Origin: Tubulanus polymorphus
Taxonomy: Eukaryota > Nemertea > Palaeonemertea > Tubulaniformes > Tubulanidae
Reading direction: 5' to 3'
NCBI RefSeq assembly: GCF_964204645.1
Contig: NC_134026.1
Coordinates: forward strand, 8,693,450 to 8,753,449
DNA: 60,000 nucleotides
The translations under genes were made by a program, and so were the position numbers. Of the stretch, positions 1 to 11,853 are shown one piece after another. Every line of letters starts with the position of its first letter. The stretch's first letter is position 1. The notes below the pieces were generated by a model. The model had not been told where the DNA came from. It worked only from the letters and a program-made list of their open reading frames with translations, and searched no databases.

Positions 1-3000
1 ATCGCAGTCGAGAATCTATCACAAAATACACCGAGTTATCAAACTGTTATTTATCAGTGACTGGAGACGGCAATTGACTTTATGCGACTTCAAAATGGAA
101 TATCGGCTGCTCGTGTGAGCCGGTCGATCGATACATACGCGACGGTTTCGGGTTTGATTGATTAAACCATTGCTTATCAGGGAGCCGAATTACTCATCCC
201 AGAACAGCGCCGATTGGCAGTTCACAACCGCGAATACAAGCAAAATATGATTGCTCGATAATAAATGAAAAATTCACAGCGGGGACTCCGGACTCGGCTC
301 GTTCGGTTACTACGTTTTGTTTACCCGCGAACCGTGCGATATTTATAACATTAATTGATGAATCATCTCAATGAAAAATTGCTCCGCGGAAACTAATTCC
401 ACAATCGAGGTGCCTTAATTACGCGTAAACTCAATTTCACACCTGATTCGATGGTAGATTTTTTTTTCAAAATTCAATGGGAGTGGAAAAGTTTCCCACA
501 GACACATTCTCTCCACTCGACAACCATTAATTTCTTGATCAATCAAAGCGTCACTATTGTCTGGAATATGATTCTTGTCGAAACGGTAAAAGTTGTATCA
601 ATCCATTTTTGTCCGATGTCCGCGCGTTGAGTCATCTCTTATTTGTTTGAAAAGTCACATGCAAATGGATCACCGTCCGTATAAATGACATTTATACATC
701 TTGGGCGATGCTTTCCTGTCATAAGAATCATCTGTTTGCTGTAGTCTTTTGATGCCCAATTTATTCAACAAATGTTACACGAGTGACTGTTTGTCGTCTG
801 GGAGTACCAGTGTTTGCACAGCACGAAATGCTTTTGCCACTATTTCCAAGTAGCGAGGAGCCAGTGATAAGAGATAATTTGATCTGTTCTAAGTGACTTC
901 GAGTCCAGCTGAGAGTGACAAGAAAGCCGCTATCAACCACCACCGCGCTACTAGGGTTTGTTTTAAGTAATGATCTTGATGTCATATTCTTTCGTCCGTG
1001 GTCAACCATTCTGCCGCCATTACAAGTTGATGCCGCGGTCAATTTTATCCAACCGCTTCTTCGCAACATCAAGCGTTGCGCGATGCTACCGAGCTTACGT
1101 AGCTTGAGCACGAAGAAGGCTCGTGATACCAACAAACGCTCGACAGCGTAGGTCATTATCTGACAAAATAGATGCACACTTCCGAAATTAAGTCCTAGGT
1201 TTCTAGTTTGACTTGGTTGAAACTAGTATATTTAGGTATATTTACGTAGGATTTGATCATTTAATTCAACTGTGTAGGTCCTTAGCCAAGCACTGTAGAC
1301 GTGAATTGGCAATATGTGGGGCTTGAACCATGGACCCTCGAACTTAAATAGTTTTAAAATTCTATTATGGTTGAATTGGACCCGGTCAATTTTTGGCACT
1401 GATTCTCACAAATACTAAATCCATATCACGGCAAATTATAACAACATATAAAAACCCAAGGGAGTGCCGCATCTCATTAATGAATTGTCCATCGACGGTC
1501 ACGCACACAATCGAACCAATCAATGACGTCATATTCATTAACGTCGCGTGTGTGAGTGATTGTGAAATTTGCATATTGTTTACATGAATGCGTGATAGAT
1601 TATCGATTTTCGTCTGACAGCAAATAATATCAAGGACGTGTTACTAATTGAAGAACTCGGACAAATAGAACGACATTTGCAATAAGACAATCTACAGATT
1701 ACCATTCAATGTATAAGTATGCAGTAGAAGTCTACACATGAATTCAATGAGTTATGTAAGTCTCTAGCCTGAAGGGAATTTCCAGTACTTCATTTGCCCG
1801 GGCGATTATTGAAAAAGAATAAACCAAGTAAGAATGGTTCGAGCATATATACCAGGACGCCTACTGAACCAATGGAATGGAAATCAAGTCTCTTGGTTAC
1901 TTTGGTGGAGGTCTAACACAATTCCAGCACTCATACGCAATTCCACGTCAACGCCTTATTGATTGGGTAGACCTTTGCATTGTGAAAATCGTGTTTTTCA
2001 TTTTCTGTGTCCTGGTGTTCTACGCGTTCTTATAAAACGATTAACAACGTTTTTGATGCAATTAAAACGACATTAGGACAGTACACGCAGATTTTTCACG
2101 GGCTGGTGTTTTTGGCGTCGTTCCTCTTTATTATATCAAACTGTCGTCTGCAATTCGGGTCGGTATCTGTTTGCGACACATGCGCCGCGATGGCGATTTA
2201 TTCAGAAAAATTCCGCGCTGAAACGCCGAGGAAGCGACGAACGATTAATCACGTGTACAACACCCGTTCACGACGTGGCGAGATGAATTTCGGGCTATTA
2301 TAATTTATATCCCAATTCATCCATCATGTAAACAAGTTAAGTATAGATTGATATCCCTTCGTCGTAACACTTCACCTCATTAGAACGGAGGCCGTTGCAC
2401 GCGCGTTTCTTAATTTTTTCTTCGGGGACATCTGGCGTAGGGAAAAGATCACTGGACCGTACATGTAAACTGATCACTGCGAGCCTTCCGTGCTCAATTG
2501 ACTGCACAAATAATACCACAGCATCCGTTTCGCTTGTCAGTGACGGGGCATTTATCGAAGTGAGTCTCTCTCCTGCGAGAGCATTCTTTTAATTCAGCAC
2601 CGATCCAACGTTGCATGATTTATGGTACATATGAACGGCCGCAAGATCAAAGTGACAGAGATAAATCGCGCTATCAATTTCAATGGGGAAGACCTCTCTC
2701 TCGACGAAAAGTTTCTTCGGTGAAACCTCCCTCGCATCGACGTTTTACGTTTCATACCGTCGAACGACACAGAAACAACCACCCCGCGGGGGGGGGGGTT
2801 ATTCCGGCATACACCGGGTCACCCCTAAAACTGCTTTATCAAATCCTTTAATCTGGAAAGCGGACGAAATGTCCCGAGGAATCACCTCGAAGATCTGATA
2901 TCATATTGCTTTTTTCCTTGTATATGACATGAAACATGGCAACGAAACCATTGAATTCTGCCGTATATATATTTCGTGAGATTTCCTTGGAGTTTATTCG

Positions 3001-6000
3001 ATCGCATTGAAAGGGTTAAAGGCTGTCGTTGATAAAGCGCTTCGATGGACATTGCGGTCCACGCGACAACATCCGCTCGATCCCCGAGGCGCGTAATTGC
3101 AGGAAACGGTTGATCAACTCGCGGGGCGAAAAACCAGGGCGCCGAGATCGTACCCGGGACGGATGTCGTGAATAGTCCATCTATCATAGTCAAGAAGGAA
3201 TTTACTTTAAATAGATGCCATAGCGAGTCGAAGAGTTTGCGGCCATGTTCTAAATCGCAGAATAAGCGCGGTCTCCTCTGAGTACAAGTCATTGGGTGAC
3301 CGATAAAACGTATACAACGATTATGTACGTATTCAGATGGTACCTAAAGAGGTTCTCTGGCGTATATTTTACTGATTAAGAGTTTCGGTTATATTCCTTC
3401 ATCACTTACTTGGTTACGAGGTCGCTGTACCTATTCTCTACTGATATATGCAAGTAGAAATCTGCGGGATAGACGATAGCCAACGATTTTCCAGAAAATG
3501 TAGAATAGCAAAGGTTGTTCACCGATACATTCAGACACATTATCATCGATTGCGTTTGGGAACAAGAAGTACGTGGATGAACATATATATAATTCGCGTT
3601 TTCTTCTTATCAATCTAGAAATACAACAAGTTTTAGAAAAGTTGATACAGAACTAGAAAAAAGTTGTTCGATCTATACACAGAAACGTGCTTTATCAGTA
3701 GAGCCAGGAAACACATATACGATGTATATTTAAGCACCGGAATAAACCACCGAGTTAGGTATTGGGTATTGCTTAAGGACAGACTGCAGGCACCGCAATT
3801 CCTCCTATTCGGTAATGCTATTTTCTGTTCTTGTACAACAAAAGGAAATCGAAGACAACTAAGATGTAATCTTCTACTGCGGCTTTTAATCCTTATGCCC
3901 CGCATTTTCGGTATTACCAATCACTTTCTCTATGTTTGGACATCAAGAGAACCAGCCGGACGAACTAACTCGATTTTCTTCCTATCTTCTCCACTTAATT
4001 CTCATTAGCCGGTCCAGTGCTTTAACTGGCAAATGATGGCCCCGGAATCAGGCTCGTTTGATGTAAGGCTTCACGCAGCTTGATTTCCAAACTGATTTCC
4101 ATTCAGAAACGTGTGCAAGACAGATGGAAATTCCCACGCAATGTGACACTCTCGCCAACCAGTACGCTCGAGATTTGATTGGGAAATCAACGGCGGATTA
4201 ATCGTTCTTAAGATTAAGTCTCTCGGGAATGTTACACATATTGTGATCACTTAAGTCAATTAATCCGTTTGACAATCCGCATTTAACTGCAAGAAAATAC
4301 GACGAACAGAATCTGAAGTTTATGAACGTTTTCGTGACTGCGTGTGTCCACAGTCATGTAGGCACTCTAAACCCTTCCCTAATACCACAAACTATTGAAA
4401 CAACGTATGGAATATTATCAGTTCATATATTCAGAGTTAAGACAGGGTCATAATTACTATAAGGAATAAATTGCGACCTTGCGATCAGCTTGATGAAGTA
4501 ATAATACTCCGACTGGTTAGACCAGTTAGAATAATTTCCTTCTAATTGCATACTGGACATCTTACTTACGTACTCTTACATCGACATAGAGACTTAAAAC
4601 GTCAAACCTTGAAATTTGGCGCTGTTGTTGTGAATATGTTCCACCCAAGATACAGATAGGGTCCGGACAAAACGTGGGGTGACAGTGACGGATTCAGGGT
4701 CACGGGGCGCCGCCTCCTTTTTTCAGACGAGTGACCTTGGCATTTTCTCTTGTTTATAAAATGGTGAAATTTTGAGCATATACCATTCCTTATTTCAACC
4801 AGGAAAGTACTCGCATGCGCATCTAATGAATCTAGAATGCGCATCTTATAATGCATCTAATTCTCAAAATCGAATGAGTCGCAGCCGTCGCAAGGCCGAC
4901 CTACGCCCGCCTTAAGTGAATTCTAATAAATATTGTGGAGCAACTAAAATACGTTTTTGTGACTTCCATGCATTTGTGATACATCAGTGTAAAAAACATA
5001 ACCTCACCCTGGGTAAAAGGGATACCCGTACAACTTGTTCAGCGTTCTCAATCAGGTAACCAATATTGATGAAGTATCTCCCAGGGACACTGTAGTAGCG
5101 TGCAGGGTTTGAAACTATTATAGAATTATTGACACCCCTGAAGGAGGTAAACGGCTTGTGTTCCAAGCTAACGTCGGCAAGTAATTAAATTTCTTCAGCA
5201 ATATCATCCGCATCGTCATTAAGCTGTCTATCATAGCGCGCTATTATCGTTTATCAATCAATTTTTGTTCATATTGTTCATCAATTACTTTCAAGAGCGA
5301 TAAAATCCATCCACTTCACAGCGGCTCGGTAATCAAGTTTTCAGACTTGAAACAGTTTTTGCTACGTAGTACGCGTCATCGTTATGGCGGCCACACCGTC
5401 AGACGTTATGATTATACCTAGCAATATATTGGATTCGATTGATTGGCGTATGAAGTGTATCGGTTCATTAGATGCTTGATTTCCGTGGCGAAACTGTTTT
5501 AGACCCGCGCTCAAATGATTAATGATGAAATCACTGCCCGTGATATTTACCGTTGGACGAGATACCTGGGTTTAAATTTCGATATATCTCGCGCTAATGA
5601 CTATAATGTTATTGACATTTCCTGACCTGTGTATCCAATGATACGTGCGGCATAAGTTTGTTGGAGATGCATTTTTCTGCACCACGCGAAGACTAACATT
5701 ATATAGGGTCGAGGCATCGATAGGAATGAACAGACGTATTGGAAGCTGTGGTCACGGCATTAAGGCAGAAGCATCGCCACAGCCGTATCCTTGGGGGATG
5801 GGGGGCTTGCTTAGGAGGGCTGCACCCCCTAAGATGATGACCTTGATTTCGGTGTAATGCAATCAAATTTCTAAATGCAAAATAAATTCATATTCATTTT
5901 CATATTCATATTCAAATGCACTTGTTACCTGTAAAGATCAACTCTTCTTTGCTAGAAATAAGGCATACTCGATTTTTTCCTCAGTGCAATGCTTCCCACT

Positions 6001-7420
6001 GTAGAACGTTTTTTTTAATCATACGTATTTTCGCAAACTATAACACAATACATACAACGTAATAATCGATATTTTTTAATTACATGATATGATATGGTTA
6101 TAAGAGGGATACATATGTCTAACAATTCTTCATCCATAGCGTTGGATATTTAAGTGCATTCGTAAACAATTCACAGTGTCATTCTAATAAGAATATCGCC
6201 GAAGCTCGCAACGTATTGACAAATGCGCGTTATAGTTTTTCGCGCTCTTTGAATAGAAAGTCATACTTCAGTAGACATAGTAGGCGTAACTATAGTAAAA
6301 CGTGTAGTACGATTATTCGTATGAAAGGATATAAAAATTCATAAGTGCATAATTCATTTACACTTGAAAAGTGAATTCATTTCGTGTACAAAACAATTCC
6401 GAATATAACGTGCGCATAAATGGACTTGAGAATTGTGAGTTCTACCTATAGCGTATACAGTATCGAAAAGGATTGTGACATTACAGTACATTGATTTTGA
6501 AAATATCTCCAAATTCTAACTTTTGATTTCTAACGAATGACTTCCAAAAAATGGATTTAGAAATCTCAAGTTAGATTAACTCTCCGATTCGTATGTAGAC
6601 TGAAACCAGGATTGGTGGATATTTTTGAAGCGCGAAACTAACTTTTAACGCGTTAAAAGGTGCGATCGTTCGCAAACAACTCTGCGATTCCCATCAAAAT
6701 AAAGTGATTACACACGTCACCCGTTTACCGAGGAGTGCGAACGGCGGCATGTGTGTGAGCAGATTTCCACGCGTAAAATTAGCGGACAATTTCAATGAAA
6801 ACGTCTAGATCCGAACGTCCGCCGAGACAACTGCCACCCAAAAACCGACGTCTTATCTTACACACGAAATTCGATCTCGCCGATGCCCATATGCGGTCGT
6901 ATTTTATTCAGTGGCCCAATAAAGTTGCAGCGACGCGAAGAAAAAGTTGGACGTATGCGCGATAAAAACTGCGTTCTCTCTCGAGAGATTGACGTACGTA
7001 CGAGGCGGCGCGTCGAGGCTGCGTCTGCCAATCGAAGCTTCGCATGATTCACGCAGTCGATGTTTACAGTATAAAGCTGCGAGTCGCTCGGAGGTAATGA
7101 ATTTTGATGGCAGCGCCGCGGCAGAGAGATACGCCATTCTTTGTCCATCGCGTCCTTCCTTTAATCTCGCACGTAGATGATAGAGCGTCTCTAGTCGCAG
7201 ACGGCAATTCCGCGATGCAGGCCGGAACTTAATGGAATAGTAATGAAAGTAGCCTGTCAAGTTGTGACAAGCGTCAGATGTTAGCATTGCGATAAGGGTT
7301 GAGAAAATACAATTTCGCTGCCCATGTTTGTATGTATAGCGAGACGAAGGAAAGTATCTTTCTGTGACAGTGTCAAAGGATCGTCATATCACCTTGGATA
7401 CATGTACAAATGAATCCTCA
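1..7420. other. Intergenic stretch with no recognised gene
   Basis: No open frame here has a recognisable protein pattern or a convincing splice structure. The short frames occur on both strands of the same DNA, as expected by chance in AT-rich sequence. Minor features are an 11-base G run near 2788-2798 and a degenerate TTCATA-type short repeat near 5886-5918. Promoter elements of the gene at 7597 may lie in the last kilobase. Unrecognised small exons or regulatory elements cannot be excluded. Confidence 0.5.
5886..5918. repeat. Degenerate (TTCATA)n simple repeat
   Basis: Successive TTCATATTCAT units follow an AATAAA-like stretch. This may be the tail of an old retroelement, as with the GAATAT-type tail near 10092, but no body is recognised. 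Confidence 0.5.
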
Positions 7421-7428
7421 TATATAAG
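7421..7428 (+). promoter_or_regulatory. Candidate TATA box for the LRR-Ig gene
   Basis: The octamer TATATAAG matches the TATA consensus TATAWAAR. It lies 176 bases upstream of the ATG at 7597. An initiator-like TTCAGTT is at 7461-7467, about 40 bases downstream, which is longer than the usual 30-base spacing. A short, unspliced 5' leader is therefore possible. TATA-like strings are common in AT-rich DNA, so this is tentative. Confidence 0.3.
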
Positions 7429-7596
7429 AATTAGCCCGGACCAAAGGCAAGTACAATGGCTTCAGTTGTCGGATGTCGTATTAATATTTCTCGGCTAGGA
7501 ACACAACTACACTTTCTGTTCGTGCACTTCGTTCGATAGCGAACGGCAACTTCGAAGTAAATAGGGAAATTCGAAGGAATAGCTAACGCAATTAAT

Positions 7597-9042
7597 ATGT
7601 TTCGCGCTGAGATACCGGTAGATGTTTTTATTACTAGTTTTTTTGTCCTTGCGCTGTGTCTGGTAGAAGTGGTCGACTCTTGTCCGCGCGCGTGTTTTTG
7701 CAACACTATCAACAAAATCGTGTACTGCTCGCGCAAAAGTTTGGACGTCATTCCGAAAGGAATTCCTCCCAATACGAAACAGTTGAATTTCAACGAGAAC
7801 AAATTCGAAGTTACGACGTTGATGAGACAGAACTTCACCGATTTCCGTGAGCTCGAGCACTTGTACCTGAGCGCTTGCGGCATCCGAGCCATCGAAGTGG
7901 GCACGTTTATCAATCTGCTGAACCTGAAATTCCTCGACCTCGGTAAGAACGACATCAAAGACCTGCAAGACTTCACTTTTCGAGGATTGAGTCTCGAACA
8001 CTTGTTCCTCAACGGAAACGACGGGATAAAACTGCACAGGGACACGTTTACCGGTCTGAACGTCCAGGGATTGTACCTGCAACATTGCGGCCTGGACTCG
8101 GTACCGTACGAAACGTTGCGAGCCGTGAACGGCAGTCTGACGAAATTATGGCTGAACAACAACAACATCAAGAGACTTTCGAGCAATTTCAAAAATATCT
8201 TTTCGTCTTTGTCGCACTTGAGATTGAATTCGAACCCGTTTCACTGCAACTGCAGATTAAGATGGCTGAAATCCTTCTACGATTCGAAGGAGTCGATTTT
8301 CGAGGGATCGCACTCCCCGGCCTGTAACACCCCGATGTACACGAATCACCGCGGATTCGAGAAACTGACCGTCGCCGATTTCAGATGCGAACCTCCGACG
8401 TTTAACAACGTCGATTTGCTGTTCTCGAACAACAACGGCGTGTTGAGCTGTAGCGCAAGTGGTGACCCTGCTCCGTATCTGTACTGGGTGAAACCGGGCG
8501 GCGAGCGCCTGGGTTTCATCCCGGATTCCAGAGACAACGCCGGGCGGACCGACGCTGAAATGATGATCTCTTACGTTAAAGGCAACGTCCACGCCGGTAA
8601 TTACGCTTGCGTTGCGCTCAACGACGGCGGAAATGTGACGCTTACGTTGAACGTGTCGTGGCCGAAAATTCAGCAGGCCACCGTCGTGCGCTATATTAAA
8701 GAGGATACGTCTCCCACAACGACTTTTACGCCGGAACCCGAGACCGATCTGCCGCAACAAGATTCGTCTCACATCTTTACTATGCAACACGATGGCGTCT
8801 TGAATCACACGTTCTCCGTCATGGAATTAGCTGGTGCTATTATTGCTACTTTTGTCATCACTTTGCTGATATGTTTGCTCGCTTTCCACATTACGAACCG
8901 GTGTCGTGCGCGACACGCGAAAAGGGACATACTCGAAAATCCGTACAGCGTCGCCCCCTGTATACCGAAACACGAAGTTTACATGGACAGCAAAACGGAC
9001 GAAGGCATATACATGGGAATAGACGAGATCCCGGCCAGATGA
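7597..9042 (+). CDS. LRR-Ig single-pass transmembrane protein (AMIGO-like architecture)
   Basis: This intronless frame encodes 481 residues with the order expected of a cell-surface adhesion or receptor protein. Residues 1-28 form a signal peptide with a hydrophobic core at 11-23. An LRRNT cap follows, with Cys 29, 33, 35 and 44. About six leucine-rich repeats span 60-212, and an LRRCT cap has Cys 217, 219, 243 and 264. One Ig domain (about 268-356) carries Cys 285, Trp 297 and Cys 338. The transmembrane helix is at about 409-432, and a 49-residue cytoplasmic tail has Tyr 450, 462 and 472. Asn-linked sequons are at 79, 178, 346, 352 and 403. The ATG has A at -3, and an in-frame TAA at 7558-7560 excludes upstream extension. 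Six LRRs plus one Ig and about 480-520 residues fit AMIGO, but kekkon- or LINGO-like LRR-Ig proteins are alternatives; ligand and orthology are unknown. The nearest clear downstream AATAAA is at 9870. Confidence 0.93.
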   Translation: MFRAEIPVDVFITSFFVLALCLVEVVDSCPRACFCNTINKIVYCSRKSLDVIPKGIPPNTKQLNFNENKFEVTTLMRQNFTDFRELEHLYLSACGIRAIEVGTFINLLNLKFLDLGKNDIKDLQDFTFRGLSLEHLFLNGNDGIKLHRDTFTGLNVQGLYLQHCGLDSVPYETLRAVNGSLTKLWLNNNNIKRLSSNFKNIFSSLSHLRLNSNPFHCNCRLRWLKSFYDSKESIFEGSHSPACNTPMYTNHRGFEKLTVADFRCEPPTFNNVDLLFSNNNGVLSCSASGDPAPYLYWVKPGGERLGFIPDSRDNAGRTDAEMMISYVKGNVHAGNYACVALNDGGNVTLTLNVSWPKIQQATVVRYIKEDTSPTTTFTPEPETDLPQQDSSHIFTMQHDGVLNHTFSVMELAGAIIATFVITLLICLLAFHITNRCRARHAKRDILENPYSVAPCIPKHEVYMDSKTDEGIYMGIDEIPAR

Positions 9043-9425
9043 CATACAATGAACATACACAAAACAAACCTAAACTTCAACCAGGAGATTATTGAGCTTT
9101 ATTAGGAGAGAAACTGCTTGATACAAAGATGAAATTAGAAATTATATCGCGTACTATATTTTTCTATAATATGATATCTGAGATACGTGTACAGTTTTAT
9201 CATTAATATGGAGAATTTGGATTTGCTACGAACGTCTTACGAACTGACGAGACCAGCTGTGGATTACTGGACCTAAACGTGACGACCGCACGAATTCCGA
9301 ACGATGGGGTAAGTACAAACAGCTGAGGTTCATTATCCTTTGCATACTTACTTGATACTTATGCGACAAATCTGCGACGGGTTTCTCCATGCGTCGCCGA
9401 TCGAAAATGAGGTATATGCGACTAG
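9043..9425. other. Downstream flank / probable 3' UTR of the LRR-Ig gene
   Basis: AT-rich non-coding sequence follows the stop codon. No AATAAA is seen close by; the first clear one is at 9870-9875. The transcript end cannot be placed from sequence alone. Confidence 0.4.
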
Positions 9426-9502
9426 ATAATCATGTGTTAATTAAAAAATGAAGACTAACATCGAAAAACCTGGCTGGCACAATCTCTCTCTTCTGATAGC
9501 AT
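9426..9502 (+). repeat. Dispersed repeat family C, uninterrupted copy
   Basis: This ~77-bp segment is closely similar to 13470-13516 joined to 13752-13788. Both contain TAATCATGTGTTAATT, then CTAACATCGAAAAAC, then CTGGCTG followed by CAATCTCTCTC and CTTCTGATAGCAT. The copy here is continuous, whereas the second is split by a family B element. It thus serves as an empty-site reference. The wider identity of the element is unknown. Confidence 0.75.
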
Positions 9503-9869
9503 ATCTCCGATCATAACAGATAACTGTTTACTTGAGATAATCATTGAAGTATTTTTGTGACGCTATATATGAAATATACATTATGAAATCTAACTCGCAT
9601 ATCACAGAAGTCAGACAAATTCTCGCTGTCCTTTATATAAAGTCTGACGTGAACGATGTCTCCATGCCTATAGCTGCTGCGGCTTAGATTTTATCAAAAT
9701 ATGAATTATTTATAAATTTAAACTGCGCATCTACGTAATACGAAGCGGATAATGATACGGCGGCAAAATAGTCAATAACATACCTCATTATTTGTCTACG
9801 CTATGACGTCACAACGTCGCTATTCAGATTAGGCCTATTTTCTAACCATCTACTTACATAAACTTAAAC

Positions 9870-9875
9870 AATAAA
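9870..9875 (+). promoter_or_regulatory. Possible polyadenylation signal AATAAA
   Basis: The first canonical AATAAA hexamer after the LRR-Ig stop codon, 827 bases downstream. It would imply a moderately long 3' UTR containing repeat C. The hexamer is frequent by chance in this DNA. Confidence 0.2.
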
Positions 9876-9983
9876 CAAAAGAAAGCTCAATCCTTATAGA
9901 ATTCAGGAAAGCTTTTTATCAGAATCGCAAAAAGGTTATATACTATAACAATGACTATATAAATACAAAAACAGGTGACCTTG

Positions 9984-10029
9984 AGTTTCTGTTTCTGTTT
10001 CTGTTTTTTTTCTTTTTCTGTTTCTGTTT
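9984..10029. repeat. Pyrimidine-rich (TTTCTG)n repeat
   Basis: TTTCTG units repeat several times, interrupted by a run of T. Confidence 0.7.
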
Positions 10030-10091
10030 ATCTTTGGTAGATCTAGTTGCTTCTTCCTGGTGCGGCTAAATTCAGATGAAGATGCGCAATA

Positions 10092-10130
10092 AATATGAAT
10101 ATGAATATGAATACGACTATGAATTTGAAT
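10092..10130. repeat. (GAATAT)n-type short repeat after AATAAA
   Basis: Tandem ATGAAT units follow GCAATAAAT. The combination of a polyA-like signal and a hexamer tail suggests the 3' end of an old retroelement, but no body is recognised. Confidence 0.5.
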
Positions 10131-10901
10131 GCTTTATTCTTATTGATAGCAAATACAAAATACACACATATAGATACATTTAGAGAAAATGACGTCTCCG
10201 GGCCGGGGGCTGTACCATAAGGGCAGATGCCCTGTGGCTATTATTATCATTATATCAAAATGATTCTTATAATACTTGATTACAAGAATGTGGCAATGAT
10301 TTAAAGTTAAGAAAAATAAGGTTTTCCACTATTTCTAAACCTTCTTCCTCCTTCATCAAAGATCCCGATTACTGCCGTCACGTCAAGTAGGAAAGCACAT
10401 TTTGACTTGTTGTTTAGCCGTGTGTATGACTCAAATAGGCTAATCTGCTCAATAGAATCATGCAACGTATCGAAGCCATTCAACGGCTCGGGTGACTGCA
10501 GGTGGTAAAAAATTGCATCGTATCAAGTTCTGAAACGACGATTCCCGACAGTTTGGGTTCAAATTGGCAAGATTATGTTTAACTAATTGTTGGAATCTTA
10601 AAGAGGGGATCAGCGCGTAACCTATTGAGGTAGAGATCTCTTTCTTGCGGTTTATGTTGGAAACAAAGGTTGAACAAAAAATCTATGAATCGGTATTAAT
10701 GGGTTTTGAAGTGAACTGTGACAATGTATATAAACATAACGAATATCTGATTTAGAATCATTCCACATTAAGGCTAAATAGTGGAGAATATATTCGAAGA
10801 TATTGCTAGTAGAGTGATGTAGAGGACGAACTGGAATCGATTTTGATATTGGTAAATTATTTGACAACATAAGATGGGCATTTTAGGAAATCTTATAAAG
10901 A

Positions 10902-11061
10902 GGTGGATCCAGGATATTCAGGGGATACTTTGGTGGCCATTCCCCAGAAAATTTTGCAAAATTGGACTCTTTCCCATTCATGCGGCGTTTTTAGGCACTG
11001 CATGATCATTGAAAGACTGAAAATAGATAGTACGAAGGAAAAAGCAACCCCCCTGGATTCG
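10902..11061. mobile_element. Possible hAT-like non-autonomous DNA element
   Basis: The left edge reads AGGTGGATCCAGGAT and the right edge reads CCCCCCTGGATTCG, which are imperfect inverted complements. Such GGATCCAGG / CCTGGATCC ends with flanking C/G runs are frequent in degraded hAT-type MITEs. The interior has no ORF. Boundaries are approximate and no clean target-site duplication was seen. Confidence 0.3.
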
Positions 11062-11151
11062 TATCTGTTATAACATGTATGTTCCCATACGGTATGTTCT
11101 ACGTTTTTGTAAGGTCTTCCATTTAAACCCGTACGTATACGTAATATTTGT

Positions 11152-11449
11152 GGAGTGGTGTGGCCGAGCGGTTATAGCGTTCCACTCTGGGAAGCCAGGT
11201 CGTTGGTTCGAACCCCGTGCATTGCCGTAGTGTCCTCGGGCAAGACACTTACTCTCATTGCCTCTCTCCACCCAGGAGTAAATGGGTACCTGGCCTGATA
11301 GATGACTCCTGAGCGTTTGTTAGCAGCTCGGTGTTACCAGGGAGAGATTACTGATACATGTTAGAGTATAACATCGGCCGGGGTAATAATATCGAAAAAT
11401 GTAAAGCGCTCTGAGCAGCCTGACTGTATTTAGCGCTATATAAGACACA

Positions 11450-11512
<63 letters not shown>
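11152..11512 (+). mobile_element. tRNA-derived SINE with (ATT)n tail
   Basis: A tRNA-like head carries an A box (TGGCCGAGCGG, 11161-11171) and a B box (GGTTCGAACCC, 11205-11215) with tRNA spacing. The A box resembles those of tRNA-Leu/Ser. The body (11229-11345) contains the GGGCAAGACACTTA and GTAAATGGGTACCTGG blocks also present at 43050-43250. The element ends in about 60 bases of ATT repeats. The B box with a shared central block and a microsatellite tail is the standard layout of an RNA polymerase III SINE mobilised by a LINE. The central block resembles the conserved domains found in SINEs of several animal phyla, but I cannot name the domain with certainty. Confidence 0.88.
11453..11512. 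repeat. (ATT)n microsatellite
   Basis: About twenty uninterrupted ATT triplets. They form the 3' tail of the SINE. Confidence 0.95.
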
Positions 11513-11513
<1 letters not shown>

Positions 11514-11597
11514 GTATTTAGGGATGCATCTTGTGACTGCAAGTGCTACGTTATAGTAATAGTTATCTCTTCAAACGTAGCGCAGCCCTATTATCAC

Positions 11598-11853
11598 CAG
11601 GCGCGGATCCAAGATTTTTTCCAGGCGGGGTTCATAAAGAATGTTAGTGTAAAACCGTCGACTAAAATCTCCGGTAGGGGGCCTATACGGCATATTGTTT
11701 GGCCAAACATAAGATGATATAGTACTGATTATGTAATACTGTTCGCCCACTTTGTCTTGAGTACATTCCTTCAAGAAAACGATTAGACTTTTTTTGGTAG
11801 CTGAGCAGGGGGGATCATGACCCCTAACCCCCCCTCTGGACGTATCGGCCCCA
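11598..11853. mobile_element. Possible hAT-like MITE remnant
   Basis: The left end (CAGGCGCGGATCCAAG, then CCAGGCGGGGTTC) and the right end (GGGGGGATCATGACCCC, then CCCCCCTCTGGACG) are roughly inverted copies and mirror the C/G-rich ends seen at 10902-11061. No transposase frame lies inside. Degraded, with approximate ends. Confidence 0.3.

Noticed and set aside
761-1177. 138-codon minus-strand frame
   Set aside because: It starts from a non-ATG codon, overlaps a plus-strand frame, and shows no known domain.
7431-8192. 253-codon minus-strand open frame (and a nested 192-codon frame)
   Set aside because: It lies antisense to the LRR-Ig gene. Its openness follows from the codon bias of the sense strand, and its translation has no domain.
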